A DNA stretch of 17,332 nucleotides from Actinomycetota bacterium. Its GTDB lineage: Bacteria > Actinomycetota > Acidimicrobiia > Acidimicrobiales > JACCXE01. Positions 1 to 7,546 of this stretch are shown piece after piece. Each line of letters begins with the position of its first letter. The first letter of the stretch is position 1. The notes beneath the pieces were generated by a model. It worked only from the letters and a program-made list of their open reading frames with translations, was not told where the DNA came from and did no database searches. The stretch lies in NCBI GenBank assembly GCA_013697265.1, contig JACCXE010000380.1, forward strand, positions 1 to 17,332, read 5' to 3'. A program made the translations under genes and the position numbers.

Positions 1-1280
1 CCGCCCTCGACGTGATCGCCGAAGTGGGCGAGGTCGACGCGGTCGGCATCACCAACCAGCGGGCGTCGACCATCGTGTGGGACCGCGCCACCGGCGAACC
101 GATCGGGCCTGGTCTGGGCTGGCAGGACCTGCGCACCGTCGTGGACTGCCTGGTGCTGCAAGGCGACGGTGTGCGGGTTGCGCCCAACGCGTCGGCGACC
201 AAGGTCGGCTGGCTGCTCAACCAGAACGACCCCGACCGAACCCGCGACCTTTGCTTCGGCACCGTCGACAGCTGGATCGCCTGGACCCTGTCGGGCGGCG
301 CCTCGCACGTGATCGACGCGTCGAACGCGGCGGTCACCGGACTCGTCGACGCCGGGGCCACGCAATGGGACCGCCGGGTGCTTGACGCGATCCGGATCCC
401 GTCCTCGATCATGCCAACGATTGTCGACACGGCCGGCGTGTGCGCCACCGCCACCGCCTTGCCCGGTGCTCCGCCGATCGCGTCGCTGGTCGGCGACCAA
501 CAGGGTTCGCTGCTGGGCCAGGGCTGCGTGCGGCCCGGCGTGGCCAAGATCACGTTCGGCACCGGCGGCATGCTCGACGTCGTTACGGGCACCACCCGTC
601 CGACGGCCGCGTCGCGCTCCGACGCCGGGTGCTTCCCCATCGTGGCGTGGAGATACCAGGGCGAAACGGTCTGGGGCCTCGAAGGCGCGATGTTGTCGGC
701 GGGCACCTGCGTCGAGTGGCTGCGCGACGACTTGGAGTTGATCAAGACGGCCGAAGAGTCCGACGCAGTCGCGGCGTCGGTGCCCGACACCGGCGACGTC
801 TACTTCGTGCCCGCCTTCCTGGGCTTGGGCACGCCGCAGTGGGACTTCGGCGCCCGCGGCGGATTGTTCGGCCTCACCCGCGGCACCACGCGTGCACACG
901 TGGTGCGCGCCGTCTTGGAAGGCATCGCCCATCGCGGCGCCGACTTGGTCGAGGCGGCCGAAGCCGACCTGGGCGGGCCGATCCAGTCCGTCCACGTCGA
1001 CGGCGGTATGAGCGGGAATGCGACGTTCCTTCAGGCGCTGGCCGACGCGTGCGGGCGACCGGTGGAGGTGTCGCCCGAGCGCGAGGCGACAACCCTGGGC
1101 GCCGCGTACTTGGCGCTGGTCGCCGTCGGCGCCATCGCGTCAATCGACGAACTCGCCGACCGCTGGCACCCGGCACGCATCGTCGAACCGTCGGGCAACG
1201 ACCCCCGCCGCGACCGCTGGGCCCAAGCCGTGTCGAGGGCAGCCAAGACCATCCCCGAACTCTCCTCAGTCGATTTCTAA
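1..1280 (+). CDS. FGGY-family carbohydrate kinase, GlpK-like (5' end missing)
   Basis: The reading frame is open from the window edge (first full codon at 3), so roughly 65 N-terminal residues, including the first ATP-binding strand, lie outside. It is a sugar or polyol kinase of the FGGY family (ATP-dependent phosphorylation of a polyol, cytoplasmic). Visible family landmarks are GITNQR near 45-62, FGTVDSW near 258-278, GDQQGS near 492-509, FGTGG near 555-569, WGLEGA near 675-692, the FGGY-type stretch FGLTRGTT near 870-893, and DGGMSGN followed by TTLGAAYLA near the C-terminus. Overall it aligns along its length with glycerol kinase. However, from memory of E. coli GlpK, glycerol contacts E84, Y135 and F270 correspond here to Ala (63-65), Ala (318-320) and Met (570-572), while the catalytic Asp of GDQQ is kept. 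The substrate may therefore not be glycerol. It ends in TAA, followed by hairpins. Confidence 0.93.
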   Translation, partial: ALDVIAEVGEVDAVGITNQRASTIVWDRATGEPIGPGLGWQDLRTVVDCLVLQGDGVRVAPNASATKVGWLLNQNDPDRTRDLCFGTVDSWIAWTLSGGASHVIDASNAAVTGLVDAGATQWDRRVLDAIRIPSSIMPTIVDTAGVCATATALPGAPPIASLVGDQQGSLLGQGCVRPGVAKITFGTGGMLDVVTGTTRPTAASRSDAGCFPIVAWRYQGETVWGLEGAMLSAGTCVEWLRDDLELIKTAEESDAVAASVPDTGDVYFVPAFLGLGTPQWDFGARGGLFGLTRGTTRAHVVRAVLEGIAHRGADLVEAAEADLGGPIQSVHVDGGMSGNATFLQALADACGRPVEVSPEREATTLGAAYLALVAVGAIASIDELADRWHPARIVEPSGNDPRRDRWAQAVSRAAKTIPELSSVDF

Positions 1281-1337
1281 ACGGGCGGTTACGGGCCGCC
1301 GGAGGATCCGACTTGCTCGGTCCGGAGGCCACAACCC

Positions 1338-1356
1338 GCGCCGCCGAAGGCGGCGT
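1338..1356 (+). terminator. Terminator-like hairpin after the FGGY kinase gene
   Basis: CGCCGCC and GGCGGCG form a perfect 7-bp stem around a GAA loop, with a possible extra G-T pair. It is followed by TCCTT rather than a long T run. It lies 58 nt after the kinase stop codon. This fits a GC-rich intrinsic terminator with a weak U tract, common in high-GC bacteria; termination itself is inferred. Confidence 0.5.
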
Positions 1357-1366
1357 CCTTATGGGC

Positions 1367-1395
1367 TCGGTTCGCAACCTCTGGTTGCGAACCGA
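1367..1395. terminator. Perfect 13-bp hairpin, probable bidirectional terminator
   Basis: TCGGTTCGCAACC pairs perfectly with its reverse complement around a 3-nt TCT loop. The hairpin sits between two convergent genes, the kinase (plus strand) and the transglutaminase (minus strand), and begins 4 nt beyond the transglutaminase TAA stop. The flanks have no long T run on either side. Position and symmetry make a shared terminator or a 3'-end-stabilising structure the simplest reading. Confidence 0.65.
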
Positions 1396-1398
1396 TGA

Positions 1399-2241
1399 TT
1401 ACGCCCGGCGGATTAGTTCTACGGACACTTCGAGTTTGTCGAGGGCGGCGCCGGCGTAGACGCCTTTGATGGGAGTGACGTCCTTGTAGTCGCGGCCGGT
1501 GGCGATCACGACGTGACGTTCGCCGACGGCGACGTCGCCGGTCGGGTCGTAGCCCCACCAGTCCCCCGTCCACACGTCGACCCAGGCGTGGCTCTCGCCT
1601 CGCACCGACTCGCCCAGTAGCGCGTCGGGACGGTTGTGCACGTAGCCCGACACATAGCGGGCCGGGATGCCCATGCTGCGCAACAGGGCGAGGCTGACGT
1701 GCACGAAGTCCTGGCACACGCCGTTGCCGGCGTTGAACGCGTCGGACGCCGTGGTCGACACTGCGGTCGCGCCGGGCACATAGGTGAGTTCCTTGCGCAC
1801 TAGGCCGAACACCGCGATGGCGGCCTCGGTCGGATCGTCGAGCGCAGACGCCTGCTCGCAGACCGCGCGCATGGACTCGTCGAGGTCGACGAGTCGGGTG
1901 AGCGTGAGGAACTCGAAGTACCGCTCTTTGGCCCGATCGCTGCGCAAGTCCTTCCATCCGAGCTGGTTGAGGATCGGCATAGGCGCCGACGTTTCGGTGA
2001 CCGAGTGGCCCATCACGGTCAGATGGTCGTGCGGCTGGTGCAGATCGAAGCTGTGCACCGTGGTGCCGAACGCGTCGGCGTAGCGGTAGGGCGTGACCCG
2101 CGGCGTGACTTCCAATGAGCTCGACAGCACCGTTTGCCGGTGACCGGTGACCGGCGTCAGCCGCGCTTCGTTGTAGCTCTCTTGTACCTGACCGGTGTAG
2201 CGATACGTCGTCGAGTGATGCACTTCGAGGCGCCACGCCAT
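1399..2241 (-). CDS. Transglutaminase-like cysteine protease/amidase family protein
   Basis: 280 residues. It has an N-terminal bacterial transglutaminase beta region (starting MAWRLEVHHSTTYRY) and then a transglutaminase core. The probable triad is C176 in GNGVCQDFVH, H218 in GESHAWVDVW and D232 in WGYDPTGD. Members catalyse thiol-based acyl transfer or hydrolysis of peptide or isopeptide bonds; no substrate is evident here. No signal peptide is seen, so it should be cytoplasmic. The frame stays open further upstream, but the ATG at 2241 is chosen because the family N-terminus begins there and because it overlaps the stop of the alpha-E gene by one base (TGATG), indicating translational coupling. 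It is the last gene of a three-gene operon with alpha-E and ATP-grasp genes, a grouping found in many bacteria and sometimes next to the Anbu peptidase. Confidence 0.92.
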   Translation of the reverse strand: MAWRLEVHHSTTYRYTGQVQESYNEARLTPVTGHRQTVLSSSLEVTPRVTPYRYADAFGTTVHSFDLHQPHDHLTVMGHSVTETSAPMPILNQLGWKDLRSDRAKERYFEFLTLTRLVDLDESMRAVCEQASALDDPTEAAIAVFGLVRKELTYVPGATAVSTTASDAFNAGNGVCQDFVHVSLALLRSMGIPARYVSGYVHNRPDALLGESVRGESHAWVDVWTGDWWGYDPTGDVAVGERHVVIATGRDYKDVTPIKGVYAGAALDKLEVSVELIRRA

Positions 2242-3170
2242 CAGGCGCTCCACTCCATCGGCTTGGTCTGGCGGAAATAACGATCGGCGATCGCCGATGC
2301 CGCTGCGGCCACGGTGTTCTGCAACTCGCCCAAGTGCAACGGCAACTCGGCGAGCAACTCGTCGAGCCGGCGGTATTCGAGGTCGGCGGCCGACCGACCC
2401 AACAGGCGACGCGCTTCGTCGTCCACGCCGCTGCGGGCCTGCTGGCGGTCGAGGTCGGCCAACGCTGCTTCGGCCTCGGTGAGCGAGTAGAGCACGCTGC
2501 GCGGGAACGACCGGTCGAGCAACAAGAACTCGGCGACGAGGCTGGCGTCGACGGCCCGGCGGTACGTGCGCAGATAGGCCTCGTGGGCCGAACAACACAG
2601 CAGCGTGGTGACCCAACCGCCCGGCGTGTCGGCAACGGTGGCGCGCGCGATCAACAGTCGTGCCGTCATGTCGACCCGTTCGAGGGCGCGGCCCAGTACG
2701 AGGAACCGGTAACCGTCGTCGCGGCACAACGTGGAGTCGACCAAGCCACCGACTACTGCCGCCCGTTCTTTCACGTAACGGAAGAACGAGTTCGGCCCCA
2801 GGCTGCGGGCGGTGGCGACCCGTCCCCCGAGGGCGTGGTGCGTGGCGTTGAGCGTCTCCCACATTTCCGACGAGATCGCTTCACGGGCGCCGCGGGCGTT
2901 CTCGCGCGCCGCGAACAACGTGGCCGCGATGGAGGACGGATGGGCGAGCGAGTAGCCGAGCACCTCGTTGATCTCTTCGAGCGTGACGTTCTCGCTGATG
3001 GCCCCGCGGGCGCCCATGACCGCTAGCAACGCCGCGCACGCGGCGGACTCGTCGATCAAGGCATCCTGCACCACGAGGTGATAGTGAACGTCGAGAATGC
3101 GCGCCGTGGCTTCGGCCCGCTCGACGTAACGGCCGATCCAGAACATCGACTCGGCTATACGAGACAGCAC
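2241..3170 (-). CDS. Alpha-E domain protein (DUF403 family)
   Basis: 309 residues, predicted all-helical, with the family's characteristic N-terminus MLSRIAESMFWIGRYVERAE. Further hallmarks are SEMWETLNATH in the middle and FLVLGRALERVDMTARLL. The biochemical role of alpha-E proteins is not established; they almost always accompany a circularly permuted ATP-grasp enzyme and a transglutaminase, and are presumed to form a complex or share a substrate with them. The GTG start at 3170 shares its G with the TAG stop of the upstream ATP-grasp gene (TAGTG), and the TGA stop shares its A with the ATG of the transglutaminase gene. The three proteins are therefore likely made in a coupled way. Length is normal for the family and no defect is seen. 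Confidence 0.93.
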   Translation of the reverse strand: MLSRIAESMFWIGRYVERAEATARILDVHYHLVVQDALIDESAACAALLAVMGARGAISENVTLEEINEVLGYSLAHPSSIAATLFAARENARGAREAISSEMWETLNATHHALGGRVATARSLGPNSFFRYVKERAAVVGGLVDSTLCRDDGYRFLVLGRALERVDMTARLLIARATVADTPGGWVTTLLCCSAHEAYLRTYRRAVDASLVAEFLLLDRSFPRSVLYSLTEAEAALADLDRQQARSGVDDEARRLLGRSAADLEYRRLDELLAELPLHLGELQNTVAAAASAIADRYFRQTKPMEWSA

Positions 3171-4750
3171 TACGAACCCGCCTGTTGCTGCTGTTGCTGC
3201 TGTTGCCCCATGCCGTCCATCGGGCCCGGGTCGGGCGGGGCGGCGTCGAACAGTAGGGCCTGTTCCGACAGCATCGACGGCGGCGCCGGGGGACGGTCGG
3301 GTTGCAACGACGTGGCCAACGGGTCAGCTAGCACCCAGGTGTCCTTCGACCCGCCGCCCTGGCTCGAGTTCACGACCAGGCTCCCCTTGGGCAGCGCCAC
3401 ACGCGTCAGCCCGCCGGGCACCACCCACACCCGTTGACCGTCGTTGACCGCGAACGGCCGCAGGTCGATGTGACGAGGTTGGAACTTCCCATCGGCGTGA
3501 GTGGGCGACGTCGACAGTTGCACCACGTCCTGCGCGATCCACTCCCGAGGGTTGGCGATGATCCCCTCGCGCAGGTTCGCCAACTCCTCGTCGGTCGCCT
3601 GCGGACCGATCACCAGGCCGTAGCCCCCCGACGCGTCGACCGGCTTGAGCACCAACTGATCGAGCCGTTTCAACACGTCCTCGCGGACCTCGTCTTCTCC
3701 CAGGCGATAGGTATGCACATTGGGCAGGATCGGCTCCTCACCCAGGTAGTACCGGATGAGGTCGGGGACGTAGCTGTAAACGAGTTTGTCGTCGGCCACG
3801 CCGTTGCCGACCGCGTTCGCGATCGTCACCTCGCCGGCGCGCGCCGCGTTGAGCAGACCGGCGACACCAAGCGCCGAGTCGGCCCGGAACTGAACCGGGT
3901 CGAGGAACTCGTCGTCGAGGCGGCGATAGATCACGTGCACGCGCCGCTCGCCCGTGGTCGTACGCATGCGCACGATGTTGTTGCGGCACACGAGGTCGCG
4001 GCCTTCGACCAACTCCACACCCATCTGTCGGGCCAGGAAGCTGTGTTCGAAGTACGCCGCGTTGTACATGCCGGGCGTGAGCACCACGACGGTAGGGTCG
4101 TCGACGCCGCCCGGCGCCGCGGCCCGCAGCGCTTCGAGCAGCCGGGCCGGGTACGTGGCTACCGGCAACACACGGTGGGACGCAAAGAGTTCGGGGAACA
4201 CCTGGCTCATGGCCCGGCGGTTCTCGACGACGTAGGAGATGCCCGACGGCGTGCGCAGGTTGTCTTCCAGCACGCGGAACGTGCCGTGCTCGTCCCGGAT
4301 GAGGTCGATACCCGACACGTGGACGCGCACGCCGTTGGGAGGGTTCACGCCCACCGCTTCGCGGTGGAAATGCGACGACGAGTACACGAGCCGCCGGGGG
4401 ATGATCCGCGCTTCGAACACCTCGCCCGCGCCGTACACGTCGGCCAAGAACATTTCGAGGGCCCGCACCCGCTGCGCCACGCCTCGCTCGATCAACGCCC
4501 ATTCGTCGGCCGCGATGACGCGGGGCACCAAGTCGAGCGGGAACGGCCGTTCCTCGCCCGACAGGCTGAACGTGATGCCCTGGTCGCGGAAGGACCGGTC
4601 GCGCGTGGCGCAGCGCTCGGCGAACTCCTCATTCGTGAGCAAGCGCAGCGTTTCGTGCAGCGCGGCATACGGCGCACGCGGATCGGACTCGCGTCCGAAC
4701 ATCTCGTCGAACGCTCGATCTAACTCGTAGCCTTCGAACAGATCAGTCAT
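3170..4750 (-). CDS. Circularly permuted ATP-grasp protein with C-terminal polyglutamine tail
   Basis: 526 residues. It matches the circularly permuted ATP-grasp family (DUF404/DUF407): MTDLFEGYELDRAFDEMF at the start, DNLRTPSG at 163-170, the glycine-rich LKPVDASGGYGLVIG at 368-382, and HIDLRPF at 427-433. ATP-grasp enzymes activate a carboxylate with ATP and join it to an amine or thiol, so this protein is presumably the ligase of the cluster, with alpha-E and transglutaminase downstream. The product is unknown. The frame is open far upstream across the GNAT gene, but ATG 4750 is chosen because the conserved family N-terminus begins there. No clear Shine-Dalgarno or TANNNT box precedes it. 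The C-terminus is unusual: after a Pro-rich stretch, residues 516-523 are eight consecutive Gln, then AGS and stop. Confidence 0.93.
   Translation of the reverse strand: MTDLFEGYELDRAFDEMFGRESDPRAPYAALHETLRLLTNEEFAERCATRDRSFRDQGITFSLSGEERPFPLDLVPRVIAADEWALIERGVAQRVRALEMFLADVYGAGEVFEARIIPRRLVYSSSHFHREAVGVNPPNGVRVHVSGIDLIRDEHGTFRVLEDNLRTPSGISYVVENRRAMSQVFPELFASHRVLPVATYPARLLEALRAAAPGGVDDPTVVVLTPGMYNAAYFEHSFLARQMGVELVEGRDLVCRNNIVRMRTTTGERRVHVIYRRLDDEFLDPVQFRADSALGVAGLLNAARAGEVTIANAVGNGVADDKLVYSYVPDLIRYYLGEEPILPNVHTYRLGEDEVREDVLKRLDQLVLKPVDASGGYGLVIGPQATDEELANLREGIIANPREWIAQDVVQLSTSPTHADGKFQPRHIDLRPFAVNDGQRVWVVPGGLTRVALPKGSLVVNSSQGGGSKDTWVLADPLATSLQPDRPPAPPSMLSEQALLFDAAPPDPGPMDGMGQQQQQQQQAGS
3182..3205 (-). 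repeat. CAG/CAA triplet microsatellite encoding eight glutamines
   Basis: Eight consecutive Gln codons (mixed CAG and CAA) lie 4 codons before the stop of the ATP-grasp gene. Length change by whole triplets would alter the tail without breaking the frame. The mix of CAG and CAA suggests it is not a pure slippage tract. Confidence 0.9.
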
Positions 4751-4830
4751 CTGGCCGAGGAGTTTGCCACTTAACTGTCCGATCTCTGACGGGCCGGTCC
4801 GAGGCTTCACACGCCCGAAACGAACATCAA

Positions 4831-4836
4831 TAGCCT
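4831..4836 (+). promoter_or_regulatory. Leaderless -10 box for the GNAT-like gene
   Basis: TAGCCT fits TANNNT and is followed by 7 nt and then the GTG start at 4844, so transcription would begin at or next to the start codon. No Shine-Dalgarno sequence is present. The same arrangement recurs at other genes in the window. No convincing -35 hexamer is seen. Confidence 0.55.
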
Positions 4837-4843
4837 TTCGCCC

Positions 4844-5695
4844 GTGACGCCCGCCCGCATTCGCCCCGCGACGTTCCCCGACGCGAAGGCAATCGATCAG
4901 ATCGTCGCGGGCTTCGGCCCGCTGCGCCGCGACCTCGACGCGTGGGTCAACCAGGCCGACGTGCACATGGCGCTGGTCGACGACGACGGCCTGCTGGGCT
5001 TCGCGGCGCGCCGCAAACACAAGGAACACCCGTCGCGCGACTTGGTGTCGATCTTCGTCGAGGCGCGCGGGCGCGATCTCGGCCACGAGGACAGGTTGCT
5101 CGCGTCGCTCGCGGGCAAGCGCCCCATGAAGATGCGCCTGCCGGCCGAGGACTACGACGATTTGGCCGTGGCCGGCCGGCTCGGTTTCACCGAACGCATG
5201 CGTTCGGCCACCCACCACGTGCCCGCAGCGGATCTGGCTCACCCCGTCGATGCCAATGTCGAAATCGTGGAGGTCGCGCGCCGCGACGTGATCGACGCGT
5301 TCGAGGTGCTCTACGGCAACACGCACCAATGGGACCCGCCCACGCGCTTCACCCGGCGCTACATCCGTCAAGCGATGCTCAACGGGTCGCAACACATCGC
5401 GGTGATCCGAGACGACGACGCGCGCATCATCGGCGTCGGTGCCGCGCACGCCTCCAGTGATGACGCGATCGCCGCCGACATCTCACTGGTCGGCGCGGTC
5501 GATCCCACTCGCGCCGACGCGAACGAAATCACCAGCGCGCTCGTGGCTCATCTCGCGTCGTTTTACGCGCATGCGAACGAGCCGCTGTGGTTTGAAGTGG
5601 ACCGCGGGCCGGGCACCAACGAACCACTGGCCCGCGTCGTGGACCGCTTCGCCCCGCCCGCCTACGACGAAGTCGTGGTGCTGACCAACGATTAG
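4844..5695 (+). CDS. GNAT-like N-acetyltransferase, probably two tandem GNAT folds
   Basis: 283 residues. The N-terminus (RIRPATFPDAKAIDQIVAGF) looks like a GNAT first strand and helix, and a second GNAT-like half appears to begin near residue 135 (NVEIVEVARRDVIDAFEVLY), with the strand HIAVIRDDDARIIGVGAA after it. Such proteins transfer acetyl groups from acetyl-CoA to amines, but the canonical acetyl-CoA loop (Q/RxxGxG/A) is not obvious in either half, so the activity is uncertain. The GTG at 4844 is chosen because a TANNNT box lies 7 nt before it. It is divergent from the ATP-grasp operon, with 93 nt between them. Its TAG stop overlaps the TAA stop of pafC (shared bases 5692-5695), so there is no room for a terminator between these convergent genes. 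Family assignment is moderate, function unknown. Confidence 0.65.
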   Translation: MTPARIRPATFPDAKAIDQIVAGFGPLRRDLDAWVNQADVHMALVDDDGLLGFAARRKHKEHPSRDLVSIFVEARGRDLGHEDRLLASLAGKRPMKMRLPAEDYDDLAVAGRLGFTERMRSATHHVPAADLAHPVDANVEIVEVARRDVIDAFEVLYGNTHQWDPPTRFTRRYIRQAMLNGSQHIAVIRDDDARIIGVGAAHASSDDAIAADISLVGAVDPTRADANEITSALVAHLASFYAHANEPLWFEVDRGPGTNEPLARVVDRFAPPAYDEVVVLTND

Positions 5696-6627
5696 CTGTA
5701 GCGGGCCAGGATGCGCGCTGCGGCCGACGCTTGCGTGTGCTGTTTGGTCGCGGGGCGGTTCACGACCACGTTGCCGCCCAGGCGCAACAGAAGCCGCTCG
5801 AGAAACGCATCGCCCGCGACCGTCAGCGTGATGCGCAGCTTGCCGCTCTTCATTTCATCGAGGCGTTCGACCGGGTAGTTCTCGGCCACCCAACGACCGA
5901 CCGGGCCTACGGTGATCGTGACCGACTCGGTGTCGGCACCCGGCGCCACGCGCACCGGCGCGCGCGGCGCGGGGTCTGCGGGTGGGTGCGACTCCTCGCC
6001 GGTAGACGCAACGGCTTCGATGCGGTCGACGCGGAAGGTGAGCACCTTCTCCGTGGAGTGGCAATACGCCTCGAGGTACCAATGGCCCGCGTCGTTGAAC
6101 ACGCTGATCGGGTCGACCACGCGTGACGACGTGGCGTCGCGGTTGGCCGAGTAATACGTGATCTCGATTTGCTCGCCCTGTTCGAAGGCGTGTTGCACGT
6201 CATGCAACAGGGTCGGCGTGTCGAGCTCAACTGCCACACCGCCGTCGGCGCCGCCGAGTGCGTCGGACAGCTTGTCGAGGGCGCGGGCCAACGGCCCTTC
6301 GGTGTCGGCGCCGGGCACGGCCAGCAGCGTGCGGCCCGCGGTCAGCAACGACAGTGCGTCGCCCGCGGTGAGTTGGCGGGGCCGGCGGAAGTAGTCGGGG
6401 ATGCGAGCCTCGACCACGTCGTCGATGACGAGAACATCGATGAGCTGATCGGGTGAGTACGGCGGCAGGCCGCACATCGACACCAACATCAGCTCGCGCT
6501 CCACGTCGTCGGGGGCCATGTCGAAGCGCTCGGCCAACTCGCTCAGCTTCACCCGATCGCGCGCCGCCAGCCACGTGACCATCGCCAGAAGGCGGCGCAG
6601 CCGGTACCCCGGGTCGCGCTCAGGCAC
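5692..6627 (-). CDS. pafC: WYL-domain transcriptional regulator PafC
   Basis: 311 residues. It has an N-terminal winged-helix region (residues about 8-60, including LAERFDMAPDDVERELMLVSMCG), a linker, and a WYL domain at about 148-206 with HWYLEAYCHSTEKVLTFRVDRI. In mycobacteria PafC pairs with PafB to activate LexA/RecA-independent DNA-damage promoters. The WYL domain is thought to sense a nucleic-acid or related ligand. The GTG start at 6627 lies inside the end of pafB, an 8-nt overlap, so the two are translationally coupled. Mycobacterial pafBC sit beside pafA of the Pup-proteasome system; here the upstream neighbours are ku and ligD, and no pafA, pup or proteasome gene is visible. The stop overlaps that of the convergent GNAT-like gene. 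Confidence 0.92.
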   Translation of the reverse strand: MPERDPGYRLRRLLAMVTWLAARDRVKLSELAERFDMAPDDVERELMLVSMCGLPPYSPDQLIDVLVIDDVVEARIPDYFRRPRQLTAGDALSLLTAGRTLLAVPGADTEGPLARALDKLSDALGGADGGVAVELDTPTLLHDVQHAFEQGEQIEITYYSANRDATSSRVVDPISVFNDAGHWYLEAYCHSTEKVLTFRVDRIEAVASTGEESHPPADPAPRAPVRVAPGADTESVTITVGPVGRWVAENYPVERLDEMKSGKLRITLTVAGDAFLERLLLRLGGNVVVNRPATKQHTQASAAARILARYS

Positions 6628-7534
6628 TGGCCATCTTCTTCAGTTCGGCGACGAGGTCGTCGATCACGCCTTGTGGTTCCACGACCACCGCGTGGTCGAG
6701 GTAACCGTAGATCCATGACCGGAACCCTTCGCGGCTCGTGATGTGCAATCGCACGCGGATCGAGCCGTCGTCGCGCCGCTCGACCACCGCGTCGTCGCCC
6801 AGGTCACTGATCGCGCCGCGGGCCCACCCCGCGTCGATGTCGACCAGCACGACCTCAACGTCGTCGCTGGGATACATCGCGTAGCCCCGCCCGGGCAGCG
6901 CCGCGTGCAGGTCGTATCCGGCCGGCGTGGGCGTGGCGGTGCGGTCCTCGCCGAGGGTCACGTCGCCGTCGATGCGGTCGACCCGGAACAACCGCTCGCC
7001 GTTCTTCGTCGCGTCGAAACCCGTCGTGTACCAACGGCCGTTGCGGAATGCCACGCCCCACACGTGCAATTCGCGGGCGTCACCCCGATACGAGAAGTGC
7101 GCCGGTGCACCGCGACGCCACGCGTCGAACAGGTCGATCAGGCCGTCGTCGGTGGGCAACATGGCCACCGACGGGCCTTCGGCCACGCCCTCGCCCAGCT
7201 TCCATAACGCGTCGCGTCCGGTGTCACCGTCGAGGGCGACCGCGGCGACCGCGAGGTTGAGCGCCACGCTCTCGTCGTCGGTGAGATCGAGCGGCGGCAA
7301 GTAGTACGCGTTCGGATCGATGCGGTAGGCCGAGCCGCCGTCGTGCTGGGGCACAACCTCGAGCGGAACCCCTTCGGCTCGCAGCGTCTTCTTGTCCCGC
7401 TCGAACGCGGCCCGGCGCGACTCGCCTTTGTCGGGATAGCCGCCTATCTCATCGGCAATCTCGTCGAGTGTGAGCGGACGCGTGGTGGTGAGCAGTAGCG
7501 CCACCATGTTCGTCAACCGCTCGACCTTTTCCAC
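6620..7534 (-). CDS. pafB: WYL-domain transcriptional regulator PafB
   Basis: 304 residues. The N-terminal winged helix is at about 1-60, with LTLDEIADEIGGYPDKGESRRAAFERDKKTLRAEGVPLE; the FERDKKTL segment is typical of PafB-like HTHs. The WYL domain is at about 133-190, with GVAFRNGRWYTTGFD and RLFRVDRI. It is the partner of PafC in the heteromeric DNA-damage activator known from mycobacteria. The GTG start at 7534 is supported by TAGGTT (minus strand, 7546-7541) placed 6 nt before it and by the family N-terminus MEKVERLTNMVALL. It begins 9 nt after the ligD stop, so it could be read both from an own leaderless promoter and by read-through from ku-ligD. Confidence 0.93.
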   Translation of the reverse strand: MEKVERLTNMVALLLTTTRPLTLDEIADEIGGYPDKGESRRAAFERDKKTLRAEGVPLEVVPQHDGGSAYRIDPNAYYLPPLDLTDDESVALNLAVAAVALDGDTGRDALWKLGEGVAEGPSVAMLPTDDGLIDLFDAWRRGAPAHFSYRGDARELHVWGVAFRNGRWYTTGFDATKNGERLFRVDRIDGDVTLGEDRTATPTPAGYDLHAALPGRGYAMYPSDDVEVVLVDIDAGWARGAISDLGDDAVVERRDDGSIRVRLHITSREGFRSWIYGYLDHAVVVEPQGVIDDLVAELKKMASA

Positions 7535-7540
7535 CCCGCG

Positions 7541-7546
7541 AACCTA
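7541..7546 (-). promoter_or_regulatory. Leaderless -10 box for pafB, overlapping the ligD stop codon
   Basis: TAGGTT on the minus strand, followed by 6 nt and the GTG start of pafB. Its first three bases, TAG, are the stop codon of the ligD polymerase gene. This points to an internal promoter for pafBC within the ku-ligD-pafB-pafC run. No -35 hexamer is evident at normal spacing. Confidence 0.5.

Noticed and set aside
2114..2160. Short tandem GGTGACC units in the transglutaminase gene
   Set aside because: They simply encode a Pro-Val-Thr-Gly stretch that fits the family N-terminal domain. Two copies are not a meaningful repeat array.
2242..2862. N-terminal extension of the transglutaminase frame
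   Set aside because: It is Arg-rich and low-complexity, fully overlaps the alpha-E gene in another frame, and the transglutaminase domain starts at 2241.
3434..4723. Long plus-strand open frame opposite the ATP-grasp gene
   Set aside because: It is an antisense shadow, rich in Arg, Val and His with no domain. The ATP-grasp motifs on the minus strand explain the region.
4751..5449. N-terminal extension of the ATP-grasp frame across the GNAT-like gene
   Set aside because: The conserved family N-terminus starts at 4750. The upstream part is antisense to a gene with its own start signal and good codon use, and the open frame is a high-GC effect.
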